DNA of 64,000 nucleotides from Tolypeutes matacus (lineage: Eukaryota; Chordata; Mammalia; Cingulata; Chlamyphoridae): positions 33,943,104-34,007,103 of the forward strand of contig JAKSZT010053764.1 of assembly GCA_026826555.1 (NCBI GenBank). The letters run 5' to 3'. Below the pieces are notes generated by a model that was not told where the DNA came from, ran no database searches, and saw only the letters and a program-made list of their open reading frames with translations. Positions within the stretch are counted from its first letter, which is position 1, and every line of letters begins with the position of its first letter. Shown here in pieces: positions 23,895-36,599 of the stretch. A program made the translations under genes and the position numbers.

Positions 23895-24122
23895 GTGAGG
23901 GTTGGAGAACTTTTTCTATATAAAGGGCCAGATAGTAAATATTTTAGGCTTTGTGAGCCATATAGTCTTTGATGCAAGTATTTAATTCTGCTATTGTAGT
24001 GCGAAAGTAGTGATAGGCAATGAATAACGAATGAGTGTGGATGTGTGTCGATAAAGCTTTATTTACAAAAACAAGCAATGGCCTATACTTGGCCCACTGG
24101 CAATAGTTTGCTCACCCCTGCT
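23895..24122 (-). mobile_element. hAT-Charlie MITE fragment
   Basis: 'aaagggccagatagtaaata' then 'ttttaggctttgtgagccat', with 'gctttatttacaaaaacaag' and 'tagtttgctcacccctg' at the far end, is a known mammalian hAT-Charlie MITE. The exact subfamily is not certain, and the strand is nominal. Confidence 0.75.
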
Positions 24123-24130
24123 CTGTTGAT

Positions 24131-27100
24131 GGAAGCCATGAAAATCCTGTCTGGTTTCAAGGGGAAAAACCCACAAATGGGATTGTGTTTTGGGTCTATC
24201 TGAATACTAATCTTCACTTGCATGGTAGATTTAGAGTATTGAAGCATCTCTCAGTCTTCATAAGCCTGAGTCAAGGTCAAAGTTGGCATAAAAACTTAAT
24301 GACCTCAATTCTCCAAACACTTACTTTGTTTAATTATGATTCCCTGCAATTAGTCATCTCAATAAAGATACTAAATAAAGAGATTTCAAAACAGCAATTG
24401 TTTCACATAATTTGGTACAAGGCACACTTGTATAAGTCTCCATTGACTGTTTGAATTATTCAGTTTTGGTTAGAAAGCATGGTTTTTGTTGTTGTTGTTG
24501 TATTTTGTTTCTTTTCTGCAGAGTTCTGCAATATTTCAGCCATGATATTTCATTTTACTGAGAGGATGATGCAGGTCATTATAATTGGAAAATTACTGGC
24601 ATTCAGAGTTCACTCAGACCACACTAATGGTTACTGGAATAACTGAAATTATAACACAGTCTTCTAGGTTTTCTTGTCTGGTACTCTTTTTGGTAGGTGC
24701 TAATGTCTCCTGGGTCTGGCAATAATCATTTTTGACCTTTATTATGCCAAGGCTACCATGAAGTGTTTTTTGGTTTTGTTAACTTTCTTAGGGATTTGTG
24801 CTAAATTGTGTCCATAAAGTAGGCTGAATTTCACAGGGAAGGGGGCCAATGGCGTTACTGCATTATTGCTTTTAAAATGTTGCGTTACTTTTTTTTTGCT
24901 CAGCTCTACCCTGAACTTAAAGAATATATTACCCAATACAAAAGATGTGCATTTGATGAAAAACACTAATTTAGGGGAAGAAAATTCCTGATGATTGCTT
25001 CTGTCAACTCTTAATACACACTGAGTTTCATTAGTAAATTGACTACCCTCAGCTCTTTCCCTTGGAATAGATCACATAATCAGGCTTTGTGTTGATTTCT
25101 CACCCTGTTCTTTAGAGACAGAACAAATTAGAATAATTGGCTGATACATAAAAAGCACAAAGAACTTTCTTATATTTTTGTGATGCATCTCTTAATAGGG
25201 CTTGGAAATGAGAATGGAGGTACAAATGTGAAACTCGGAAGGGCAAGGGGGAAAGAACATTGCTTCCTTAAAAATACTCTTTCGGTATTAGTCCAGAAAG
25301 GGAAAGAGAAGAAATATGTAGTGTAGGAGAATATAAAAGAAATAATATAATTTTTATGTTAACCCATGTATGTGTGGAATTAGTGAGAACCAGTAGCAAT
25401 CCTTTTTCACCAAGTACTCAGGAGTAAATGAAACTGTAAATAATCTCTGCTCTTAGAAAACCTTTTTTAGTAGTAATCATGGAAGGGTGAAGGCAATGAG
25501 TCAGGGCAGAGGTGTTTAGAGCAAAGGGAAGGAAAGAGAACAAAAGGAGAGAGGATATTTTTAGAGCTGTCATTTTGAAATTTACCTTTTCCTGCTTCAG
25601 TGCTGCTTTGCCACCGTATTGGTCCAGTAGAAATCTCTCAAAGTGGGAGTAGCTGTATTTTAAAATAATAGGATTAGAGCAAGTGACTTTAATCAAGGTC
25701 TCCTCAGTTCAAGAGCATGGAAGAGAGTGTGACAAAAGAGTGGAGGCCACAAGATACTGTTCACTGGGCAAGTTTTCCTCAAACCTCACTAACTGGGAGA
25801 AGTTGACTATGGATCATGTCCCTTGAGGGAAAGCAAAAATATTGAAAGCAAAGTGACCAAGGGTATGAATCCTGGTTAGAAACCAACCTCCTATATCATA
25901 TTGGTTGCCTGCTGAGGACAATAGCATTGCTGGAATTTATGGGTCCTGAGTATTTACAATGAAGGCACTTTCCTGCGTGAATTTTAGGTGGGCCAGGACC
26001 GAGTTTGTCTGTTTCAATATTGTACCCTTAAAGCCCAGTGCCTTATGATACACACTTAAAAAAAATGTATTGATTAACCAAATGCGTAGATATATGTCAC
26101 CCATGTCTTATTTGCTGATTCTGTGCCCTCCAGTGGATTTCCAGTGTCACATTATGAAAGGTTGGCATTGTTCCCCATCCTGTGGATGAAGACTGTATAT
26201 CATAGGACTGTATATTGATATTCCAAAGTCCTCATAGGAATATCTTGGCCCCGAGGTGGGAGATTATAATTTATAAGCTAGCCAGTGCACGTGTAGTTTT
26301 GCCAGTCCTCTGGTGATTCCGGTGATGTCCTGATAATCTGTCAGGTATAATCAGAATGGCTTTTGGGTTCTGAAGCCAAAATAGTTCTCAGCATCGATTG
26401 CTTTGATTTAAAAAGGTCTATTATGAAAAAAAAAATAGGTTTAGACACACTAGCATTTCATGATTCAGCATGAAATCTAAGAAATATAGTGGTGGTCTGA
26501 AGCCTATAGTGATAAATTTCCCTCTGCTCTTGAAGTTATTGTCTTTAAACAAAAGAGTCTACATTGGTGACACTATTTTGGGTGTGATAGCAGGGTCATT
26601 TCCTGTTCACTTTTAGGAAGTAATGGGGAAGTTGATGGGAGAGATGGTGTGGTCCCTAAAGGTGAAAAGTTTTGTGGGCTTTTTGTTGGTTGCTGTTATT
26701 TCCAGCTACCTTAAGATGGGAGAGACTCATGTACTGCAATCAATATATGATGTATAGCAGGGAATATGGTAGTTCATCTATGAAATTTTTTCTATATGAA
26801 GAAACTCTTTTTGAGTTTTGGTATGTAAATTTTTTCTAACTCTGGAATATTTGCAATTATTTACTATGGTTACCGAGTCCATTGGCTTAGGATACTCACT
26901 TTAAGGTACTGTTATGTTCAAATTTTTCCTTGTTAATTAATATATGGTATAACACCTTCTAAGGACAAGGGGAGAAACAGTTTAAAATTATAGTTAGATA
27001 GCATAAAATGGTATCATTTACTCAACATATTTATTATGTAATTATAAAATTAACGAATGATCATTGTAGGAAATTTGTAAAGTTCCTAGAGAAAATAGAG

Positions 27101-28137
27101 ATCAGCAAAATTGGGGGCAAATTGGAGAACATAGAGATGCCCATGAGTATTTGTGCTTTGATATTTTCCAGACTTCAAATAGACTCTGCTTCATAAGATT
27201 CCATGCACAATAGCTTATTTTGAAGTTCTCATGAGGTAGATAACAGTATGTGAATCTGTAAACAAAAATCAGGAAGATATGCATATTTCTGATGTTTCAG
27301 AGAGGCAAATGGAATAAAGAAAGAAGAGAAAAGTCAATAAGCAAGAAGAACGAATAGCATCTCCTTAATTGCTAACATCAATTCTGCTGATAACTACCTC
27401 ATTGTGGGTAATTAATGAGGAATCTAATTCAATAAAATGCATGAACCTCAAGCCTTCTTGAAGTCAAGCTTTTCTTTCCACAAAAGGCAGCCTTCCACTG
27501 CTGTGCATCTTTATTCCTTCCAGGGAAAGAATATTGTATAGCATTGGATCCAGAAGAGGTGCTTTCCACACTGATAGTCATCAATGACTTCTGAATCTCT
27601 GCTGCTGTATGAGGATAATTTTTAACTCGTACGTTTTTCACAGATGCTGTATCTTGGTTAATTTTTAGAGCTACAAACTGCCAGGTGGCGCTGATAAAGT
27701 AGTTATTTTGTTATTCCTCAGTGCAATCACAACATGATAATGACCTGGAGGAATTCGTAAAGAGCAGAAAGGTGTTGGTTCCTCCTTTTGATTTCAGAAT
27801 AAAGTGGGAGGTAAATCGGAGACCCGAAACCGAGTGTGTGAGCAGGGAATTCAAGAGAATTAAGGAAAAGCCAGGTTTAGGTTAAGATGAAGAGGGATGA
27901 GGAAATGATCAACTATTGTAGAAGCATATCCATGATGTGATTTTTCTTGCAGTCTGATGAAAGCACTGGCTTTTCTATTGGAAGTAACCAAAAAGCTTGG
28001 GAAAATAATCCATATTGATTTGTAGGCTGTCAGGGAAAACCTATACTGATTATGATAATCCTTCAATACAAATAACTAGGCAATTCCCTTCCAAGCTCCA
28101 CTGTAGAAAACACAGCTCAATGCCAGTTGTTTGAAAT
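24131..28137. other. Repeat-poor unassigned block (first part)
   Basis: About 4 kb with no gene, no recognisable young repeat and only chance-sized open frames. It includes a TTG run at 24486-24501 and the CTCF-like motif at 27679-27693. Confidence 0.45.
27679..27693 (+). promoter_or_regulatory. Candidate CTCF-type binding motif
   Basis: 'tgccaggtggcgctg' contains the CTCF core form CCAG-K-GGCGC. This is a motif match by eye only, in otherwise AT-rich, repeat-poor DNA. Such matches occur by chance, and no partner elements are seen. Confidence 0.35.
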
Positions 28138-28230
28138 GCACACTGACCACCAGAATTTATTTATTTAGTCATTTACTGAATAATTATTGATCACTTCCTA
28201 ATGCCAGGCACTATTCTAGGCATGTTGATA
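28138..28230 (-). repeat. L2 3' end fragment
   Basis: 'gtcatttactgaataattat' followed by 'taatgccaggcactattcta' is the reverse complement of an L2 3' end. A short (GTA)n run follows at 28229-28242. Confidence 0.7.
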
Positions 28231-31200
28231 GTAGTAGTAGTAGAACTACTGAAGACAGCTAGCCGTCCTGGTACTATTTTAATTTTCATGTTTTGGAAAC
28301 GTTGTTGGAAAATTTAAAGGGCCACAACCTGAAAGGAGTAGTAATTCACCTGAGGGCTAATTTGGCTGTTAGAGTTGATTCACCTGACCTTTACATGCCA
28401 TCTTATAGAACTCAGGTAACCTTGCAAAACAATGGTTCTTAGATAAAAATACATAGACTAATTTTAGATGGAGGGGTATTTGCAATAAAATAATCTTTCT
28501 GAGTTTGCCTTACTGTTTTCATTTACGTTTCTGTGGTTTATGCTTGTAGTTTAGAGTAACCTCATGTCAGCTTTGGATCTACTTTTACCATAAATGTTAT
28601 TGAAGTTGTTCAGGCCTACCATTTATTTCTATTTCTTTTTAACCCACCACTCTTTGCCCTACATTTGTTGAGATGCAGTTAGTTATAAGAAGATTGCAAC
28701 CAATGTAAAGATCTGTGGAGATTTTGCTGTCCACTCTGCATGCTGCCCAGCTGCTATATTGAGGAGAGGTCCGCATTTACCCCCAATAACTCTTCTTCAG
28801 GCTCTTTGGATAAAGGCGATAGAAACGGGGCCATAATATCCTGACAGGTTCTGTAGAATTCATAGATATTGCCCTCAAAGAGCTTACCTGCCAAGGACGC
28901 AAATGAATGCATTTAATTATTGTTTTATTGGCAGCTACTTCAATATACACTGAGTCTATTGTGTTTTATATCATGATCATTGCCTGCTGTTTACTACTGT
29001 ATACCTTGCTAATGGTGTGGTTTCTATGGCTTGTTAATTTCATGGTTAAATAATAGTGTAATTTATCGCCTGCTTTAGCATGGAGAACTGAGACTCTATA
29101 AATTCTTATGTGTTTTTTCTCTCCCTTTGGAATGTATTAAACTGAGATCAGGCAGAGTAATAAATTTATTTCAAATGCTCTTGATAGCTAAACATCAATT
29201 AGGACTGATTGGCAATATTTCCTGCTCCAGCTACAGTGAGTGTTTTTAAAGAATAAACCACTGAATGTGAGGTTGTGGAGTATGGGAGTCAGTTCACAGG
29301 GACCACTTAGAAAAATAAATGAAAACTTAACTGGATATCTGTGGCTTATTCAGATATTGATTAATCAGCTACACCTTGGCTAATTGAATTTGTAAGAATC
29401 ATTTAGTATTTTATTAACTCTCTTTGCCTTCTCCCCATCACTCTAACAAGGATGGGTTATTCGTATCTTAAAACATGCTAAATCATCTTCCATCTATGCA
29501 AAATCTAACAATGAAAGCACTTCTTACCAAATGAAACCTACTCTCTTGTGAGAGTAATTCTAATTTCAATTCTTCCTAAAATTAATAAGAACAAACAAAA
29601 AGCAATAGTTTCAAGGAGCCACTGAACTTAGAGACAGAATAAAGACTTTAGAGTTAAGTACATATGTAACATTTTATAGATGAAGCAACCGAGGCCTCAG
29701 TGGGGAGATGACTGTCAGGGAAAGACGTTGAAATCAGTTTGATGAATGATACTTTATGTCGACACTATTTACCTCGAGGAAATACTAAGAAGTTTGGGTG
29801 GACTTGCCTGGTAATCGGACTCAAACTCTTCTTAGAACAAACTGGGGCAGAAGAAAAAGGAAAGGAAGAAGGAAACAAGGCAGCCAGGCAGACAAAAGTC
29901 TCTCATTTGTATTTGTGACACCTCTTTTTGAACCTAAATGTAGAAATGGGGAACTTTACGTTTATCAATTGTTTATAATCATTAAAAATTTTTTTTTTTG
30001 CTCTTGCAGCAGTTATCCCTGCCAGCATTCTATCATCTTTGGTTTTAAAAAGCCCACCTGTCTTGCTTCTATCTGCATAATTATTTCTTAAAAGTGATGG
30101 TTAAAATAGCTTCCATGAAATTTCTATTTTGTTTTTTATTATTTTTAAAATTCTCCTAACATATAATATCCCATTCCTTGACAATGCTGGATAAATGAAG
30201 AGTTCCTCTAATTTGGTGAGGAATTCTCTCTCTCTCTCTAAAATTTTATTTTATTTTATTATTTTTACTGAGAGTAATGGTACTATTTGCTGATCCTGTC
30301 CTGTCTCCAGCAATAAGGTGTACTTGGTCCACTGAATCAGATTAGAGGTGGATTTCTGAAACTCTGCTTCCCTTTACAATTATTCTGAATGCATGATGCA
30401 GGCAGGTCAGACCAAATGATTGTTGTGATTTCTGATATAATTTTTCAGGCACCATCTCAATGCCTTTGATAAAGAGAAGTTTTAAAATCAGCTTTACACA
30501 TGTGTGTTCTAGATACAAGAGTAATTATTAGGTCATGGTTTTTTACTAGGAGTTTCTCATTTATGTTCTTCTCATAATTAACTAACTAAATAATTAAGTA
30601 AGTAAATAAATAAAAGAAAGCCTTGCTTTTGCTTTCTGCTTGGTTTGTTAGATGCCTATAACCATAATAATAAATTTAAAACTTCGTCTCATATTTTGAA
30701 TTTTGAACTGAATCTGCACTGGATATGTTGCTATGTATGGAGGCTACAAAATAAATGCAGTTCCTGTTTTCAAAGAACATGTAACCTAGTGGTGAACACA
30801 GACCGAGGTAGGAATCATGGCAATTGCATTTGTTTGCTAAGTAAAATATTAGTGAAATGGTGAAGTGCTCTGTAAACCTTTTACAGTCAAGTCAGCTTCA
30901 AAAATAGATGTGCAGTTTTTAAAGATTTTTGAGAGATAACTATCAACATTTTTCCAGCGACATGAAGAAAACAACACTATAAAAATGGCCCTGGTTTTCC
31001 TTTAAGCAATTTAACTTTTTGGCATTCTGAGCATTCTCATAATGAAATTAAATTCGGAAGGTGGTTTCTCTTCATGAGCTCTTGAAAAATGGTCTTTGTT
31101 GTTCATTCATAATATTTCCTATAGTCAGAAGGGTTGTGCTGAGGGCAGGAAACTCCAATATTATTCAAGTTTATTAACCTAAAGGAAATTTTAAGAATAT

Positions 31201-33321
31201 AATGTTCCAAAATGGACAAAGTTCTTGAAAAATAATTTCAGGAAAGTATACATTGTTTTCTGCCCATCAAAGGGCAAACATGTTTAGGATGTGTTAATGA
31301 ATGGTAGAGGTTTTAAGTATAGATTGCCCTTTAAAAAGTCATCTAGATCTCCTCTGTCAAATGTGGTAGACCCTGGTCACATGTGGCTATTTATATTTAA
31401 ATGAATTAAAATTAAATAACCTTAAAAATTTAGTTCTTCAGTTGCACTAGCCAAATTTCAAGTGTTGGGCAATGCAGATATAGAACATTTCAATTATCAT
31501 ACAAAGTTCTAATGGACAAAACTAAAGGTATAGCTCTAAATTTACAGAGCAGGCAACTGAGGCCCAAGAATATAATATTACTTTTCCAAGGTTGCTTTCT
31601 TATGTATTTCTAGGAACATAAAGAATGACACAAAAGGAAATAGTAATGGATAAAGAACCCAATAGCTTCTGGAACTGTAGAATAATGCATACTTAGCTTT
31701 TCAAAGTGTTGAAGCTCCTGATGGCTGGCAAGAACTGCCTGCTTGAATCAGAACATTTAAAATTTTATACAATGAATTTAATGTCAGAAAACATTTCAAA
31801 AACAGCTGCCAGCTCCACATTTTTAGTATTTTTAACCATTGCTGAGCTTCCAAATTATGTTTATCACTTTCATATTTAGGGCAGTACTGAAATGTTATGG
31901 GGCATCTGGACTTAGAGAGATCAAGAAATCTTGAAGGCATTATGTCTGTGTTTGAAAATGTTGATTTTTAAATGCATCCTGCAGACTGCCTTGGTTTTAA
32001 AAGGGATTTCTGCCATTGCCCAATCAAAATGTGAAATCTTTTCTCACCTTGGAAAAGTCAAATATGGTCCTCGCATTTCATTATTTGGTTCAAATCTAAA
32101 TATTATTTTTCCATCCTCTAAATTGTTTTCATCATAGTATGATCAACTATTGCCAGAGAACAGAAAGTTAAATTTATCAGTCAAAGTTTGCTTCAGGCCT
32201 TTTAAACAATTGAACCCTCAGGAGAAACAATCCTCATATATTCTTTCTCTGTTGTTTCAATATCTTCAGAAAAAATCATTTCAGTATGTTTGGTCCTTTA
32301 GCAGAGGTTCTATCAAGTACTTATCTTCCTCATAGTCCAGAAAGCCTATGAGTCAGTGGATAAAGATGGGTGAGGAGAGAAAGTGAAGGAAAATGCAAAG
32401 AGACTTAATATGGAAGAAAGGAAAATATACTAAACCCTCTTTCAAATGAGGAGGCCACTAATAGCCATGATCAAGCTAGAATAGAAAAGTTTGAACAATC
32501 AAGGTGATGAATACCACGAAGTCATGTGACCAATTTTCCTTCTGAGAAATAGAAATTGCCCTTTAATTCTGCCATCCACAGAAAGGGTGGAAAGGACTGG
32601 AAAAGCAGATAATTGGCTGGAACAGAAAATGGATCTTAGAGGAGTCTAGCCTGGTGCAGGGAGACTGCGCGAAACAGAAACAGCAGATGAAAGAAAAGCT
32701 TGTCCTCAAGTAACAAGCTAGGTTCTGGGAACACCAAGTACAAGTCAAAGGGTGCTCATTTAACTCCCTCAGGCCCCAATGGGAGGAGGGAAAGGCAAGA
32801 CAGAGAGGCAAAAGAGATCATAAAGGGGTCATTAAGGGGTGATATTCAGGATGATATTTAACTCCTGAAAGGCCACCCGGTATCTTCAATAGGCTCAGGT
32901 TTCCTTCCTTTCTTGTCCCCTTTCTTTTCTAGTGAATGTTTCATGGGCTTCTCTGCTGGATGGGAAACTGTAAGCCTTCTCCTTCTGTTCTGCACTGTAG
33001 TAACCCAGAAAGGAAACAAGACCGCATTTCCAGGTTCTGAAAAGAAATTCCACTCACCTAAAATACTTATGAACACGTGAAGTTTACTTCAGATTTGGAG
33101 GGCAAGGCAGACCTGACCTGGACTTTACTTGGCAGCAGCACAAACCAGCAGACACGTTTCCCTTCGTTTTCTTTCCCTCCCTTTCCTCCTGTCTCTAATT
33201 CTTACCCTCTCCTTGCTGGATTACCCATGAGGACTCTAAATGCTTCTTTATTACTTGGTCCAGGTGCCAAGACCATCTTGGGAATTATGAAGATGCTCAC
33301 ATTCTTCTTGTGGCACTGATT
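28231..33321. other. Repeat-poor unassigned block (second part)
   Basis: No gene or RNA supported. A weak MIR-like piece may lie at 31525-31600 ('agcaggcaactgaggcccaa'). Short low-complexity runs include CT repeats at 30228-30239 and T-rich runs near 29990. Possible regulatory DNA; see findings. Confidence 0.45.
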
Positions 33322-33587
33322 AAAGTGTTTTTCCCCAAGAGAGTGTGATCTACAATGTGAACTATGGTCCATGCTTTGTGGCAAAGCCCCAGGATGTGTA
33401 TATCCATTGCAGGTGATGTGCCACACTAATGAAGGATGTTTATGTGGGAGGTTATGGGAGGTGTGGGAGGTGGGGAATATGGGAATCCCTGTAATTTTTG
33501 TGCAACATTTATGTAATCTAAGCACCTTTTAAAATATAAAAAACATTAATTAATTTAAATTTTTTTAAAAAGTGTTTTTTCCCAGAA
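33322..33587 (+). mobile_element. 5'-truncated L1 3'UTR insertion with target-site duplication
   Basis: The inserted part is about 33341-33568 and carries the same L1 3'UTR as 10103-10330 in the opposite orientation: 'actaatgaaggatgtttatg', a G-rich run, 'aatatgggaatccctgtaat', and an A/T-rich tail ending in poly-A. Flanks 'aaagtgtttttccccaaga' (33322-33340) and 'aaagtgttttttcccagaa' (33569-33587) are a target-site duplication with few differences. Confidence 0.8.
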
Positions 33588-33989
33588 AAGTAAATCATTC
33601 CTAAGAGAAATTATGGTGCTAGCTCGAAAAAATACACTTTGGTTTCTCCATCCCTTTATCCATTAAAATCTTTTCCTACACAACACTTTCTGGTCTGGAT
33701 GTTCACTGTGCTCTCTGCTGGCCTGGTTTGGAAGCCACCCCTCTGTTTTTCTGCTTGCCTCTTGCTGTTCTCAGGTCTGCCCACTTTTAGCTCTGTCAGA
33801 TACAGTAGTCATTGCTGGGTGGTCCTTGAATTGGATGCTCCCTCCCATGACAACTTAGTATCTCCTCAGCCTAGTCATTACTGGCTGATAAACATCCTGA
33901 TCAGCCGGGGATAAAGATGTTGCTATGCTCTACCATGGCCCTTTGGTACCACCCCCGATGCCCTTGGTCCCCACAGTGGTAAAGCGGGT

Positions 33990-34610
33990 GATAGTTAGTG
34001 ACTCTCATATACTCTTGGTGGGAATGAAATTTGGAACCCTATTTTGGAAAGCTGTTTAGCAGTACCTAATTAAAGATGAACTTATGCACACCCTGTTACC
34101 CAGGAATCCACTCTTCAACATGCATCTTACAGAGAGACCTAAATATTTTCACCAAAAGCCTATACAAAAATTTGCAGAAGAGCACTATTCATAAAAATAG
34201 GAAACAGGATACAATTTGAATATTCTTAAAGAGTGGAATAGATATATCAATTGTGATTTATTTACGTAATAGAATTTTGCAGCAGTGAGTTTTACAGCAA
34301 TGAGAACAAATGACAACTACATGCAATAACAGGGTTATATCTCCCAAACATAATTGATTCCATTTATATAAAGTTCAAAGCCAGGCAAGGCTATTAGATA
34401 ATGAGAGAAGTTAGGATGATGATTACCCTGGTGGGGGCTGGAGTATAAAATGACTGAGAGGAGGAAAGAGGGGCTCTGTACTGCTGATAATGTTCTGTTT
34501 CATGATTTGGGGATAGTTAACTAGGTCTCTTCACTTTATGAACATATATTGAGGTGTATACTTATTATCTGTGTTCTTTTTGTAAATATATTATAATTAA
34601 TCAAAATTTT
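33990..34610 (+). mobile_element. L1M-type ORF2 end and 3'UTR fragment
   Basis: It begins with 'actctcatatactcttggtg' and 'ggaatgaaatttggaaccct'. It continues through 'actattcataaaaataggaa' and 'aatagatatatcaattgtga', and ends in the 'ttgaggtgtatacttattat' region. This is the order of the L1M ORF2 C-terminus and 3' end. Confidence 0.75.
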
Positions 34611-34854
34611 ACTTCAGAGAAACAGTGGTAGATGAGAAAGAGTCTGGCAATCAAAGCAGTCTTGACATTTTTGTGATATCTTATTCTCAGGTAGGCTCAT
34701 CCATAGGATTTTGGGCGGAATAGTCAATAGGGTTAAATAAAACAACAGCTAAGGTACAGATGAAGAACAAAGCAAAGAGTAGTTCTGATGCTTAGAGTAG
34801 CTTGATGAACTGGAAGCAATTTTATTTAGTATAAAAATGCAACTTTCATTAAAT

Positions 34855-35062
34855 AAATAAGGGCATATCCATACAATGGAATTAAATTATTTTAAAGAAA
34901 ACATTGTGAGCCTGTTACTGGGAAAGTGAGTATGTGAGGTACAAAATACAACTGTTCTCCTATTGGTGTAAAAATAAAAGGGAGTATATGTACTTTTGGT
35001 GGTCTTTGGAAAGGAATTTTAAGGTTTTAGTGAAGGCCTTTGTTTTATTGTAGAGATTTCAA
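34855..35062 (+). mobile_element. L1 ORF2 3' fragment
   Basis: 'catatccatacaatggaatt' corresponds to the conserved L1 segment for the WYIHTMEYY region. The rest is degraded, and boundaries are approximate. Confidence 0.5.
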
Positions 35063-35102
35063 TATGGTTTGGCTTTTAATTTTACCATGATTTCTATTAC
35101 TA

Positions 35103-35200
35103 GATTACATATACATATATATACACACACATATACATATGGGTATGTGTACATGTATATATATGTGTGTGTATACATATGTGTGTATATGTGTATAAAA
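35103..35200. repeat. Alternating purine-pyrimidine (TA/CA/TG)n repeat
   Basis: Runs of TATA, CACA and TGTG alternation over ~95 bp with internal dyad symmetry ('acacacatatacatatg' and 'gtgtgtatacatatgtg'). Confidence 0.9.
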
Positions 35201-35289
35201 TCATCAAAAAATAATAGATGAGAAAAAAATAACTTGGGGAAATGAAGACAACTGGGGCATATAGGGACCTGTCCAGGGAAAAAGATGAA

Positions 35290-35764
35290 AATTGTAACTG
35301 AGATAGTCTACAAAGGTAGCCCCCGTCAATTCCTTCTCTTCCTATATGCAAATGATAGAGACCGATTTCCACCAACCCTTTGAAGTGTATAGGTGACTTA
35401 CCTGACAAATAGAAGGTGGTTGAAATGAAGTTCTGGGACTCCTGGTGCTAGATCATAGGAGGCTTGCAATTCCCACCTTGGTCTCTTGGAATGTTGTCTT
35501 GAAACTCACCCACCATGCTGTGAGAAGAATAAACCAAATGGAGAAATCCTGTGTAGTCACTGCAGCCCCCAGTCAGCATTAACTGTCTACTCTCTAAGAG
35601 GGCCAGCCTGGCCATTCAGTCCCATCAGCTCCAGAGGACCCCAAACAAAAACTTCCCAGCTGAGCCCAGTTAAATCATGGAACTGTAAGAGATGAGACTG
35701 TGGTATTGTTGTAAGCTACTAAATCTGGGGGCTGTTTGTTATATAGCAATAGATAACTGAAACA
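35290..35764 (+). mobile_element. MLT1-type LTR
   Basis: The 3' end is diagnostic: 'tgtaagctactaaatctggg' then 'atatagcaatagataactga' and 'aaca' at 35761-35764. A polyadenylation-like 'agaataaa' lies at 35524-35531. The 5' end is uncertain. Confidence 0.7.
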
Positions 35765-36247
35765 GTTCAGTAGTTTCCTGTGGCTACTGTAACAAATTAC
35801 CATAAACATGGTGGCTTAAAACAAAAGAAATTAATCATCTCAGATTTCTGGAGGCCAGAAGTTTGAAATCAGCATCACTGGCCAAAGTCAAGGTGTTAGC
35901 CAGGCTGTGATCCCTCTGGAGTTACTAGGGGAGAAGCCATTCCTTGCCTGTGCCAGCTTTTGCTGGTTGTTGGCATTCCTTGGTTCATGGCTACATCCCT
36001 CCAATCCCTACTTCTGTAGTTATATTACCTCCTTCTCTTCTGTGGGTGTCAAATCTCCCTCCGCTTCTCTTTTATAAGGACAGGTTATTGTACATAGGAT
36101 TTACCCTGGTAATCCAGGATAATCTCCTATCTGAAGATCTTTAACGTAATCACATCTGCAAAGACCCTTTATCCCAAATAAGATAACATTCATAGGTTCC
36201 AGGTATTAGGATCTGAATATCTTTTTTTGGGTGGGGTGCATTTTTCA
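35765..36247 (-). mobile_element. ERVL/MaLR-type LTR, opposite orientation
   Basis: Starts with 'cagtagtttcctgtggctac' and 'tgtaacaaattaccataaac', continues 'tttctggaggccagaagttt', 'tggcattccttggttcatgg', 'ttttataaggacaggttatt' and 'acatctgcaaagacccttta'. This is the reverse-complement order of MLT-type LTRs. It begins directly where the preceding MLT1 ends. Confidence 0.7.
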
Positions 36248-36599
36248 GCCTCTCCTAGTGTATAACTAAAGGGAAAAGAAGCCCAGCAGCCTGAGATTGA
36301 TCCAGCAAGAAGTCTTACAGTCCACTTTAAGTAATGATTTGGAATAAAACAATTTTTACACCGTCCCTGCTCCCGAACCCTGGACATATACTTATGTCCT
36401 AGTGACAGGGAAGGAAATTAGGAAAAAATGAAAAGAAAAAAAAAAAAAAAAAACACCTGCAACTGTGTTACTAAATATAATAAAATATTGGGGCACTATT
36501 GAAGCTGTTTCGGGCTACTTTCTGAGTGAATATTGTGAAGGGTAGAGAACAAAACTTCTCCCTAGAGTTTTGACTTGCTATAATTTGCTAATTTTTTTT

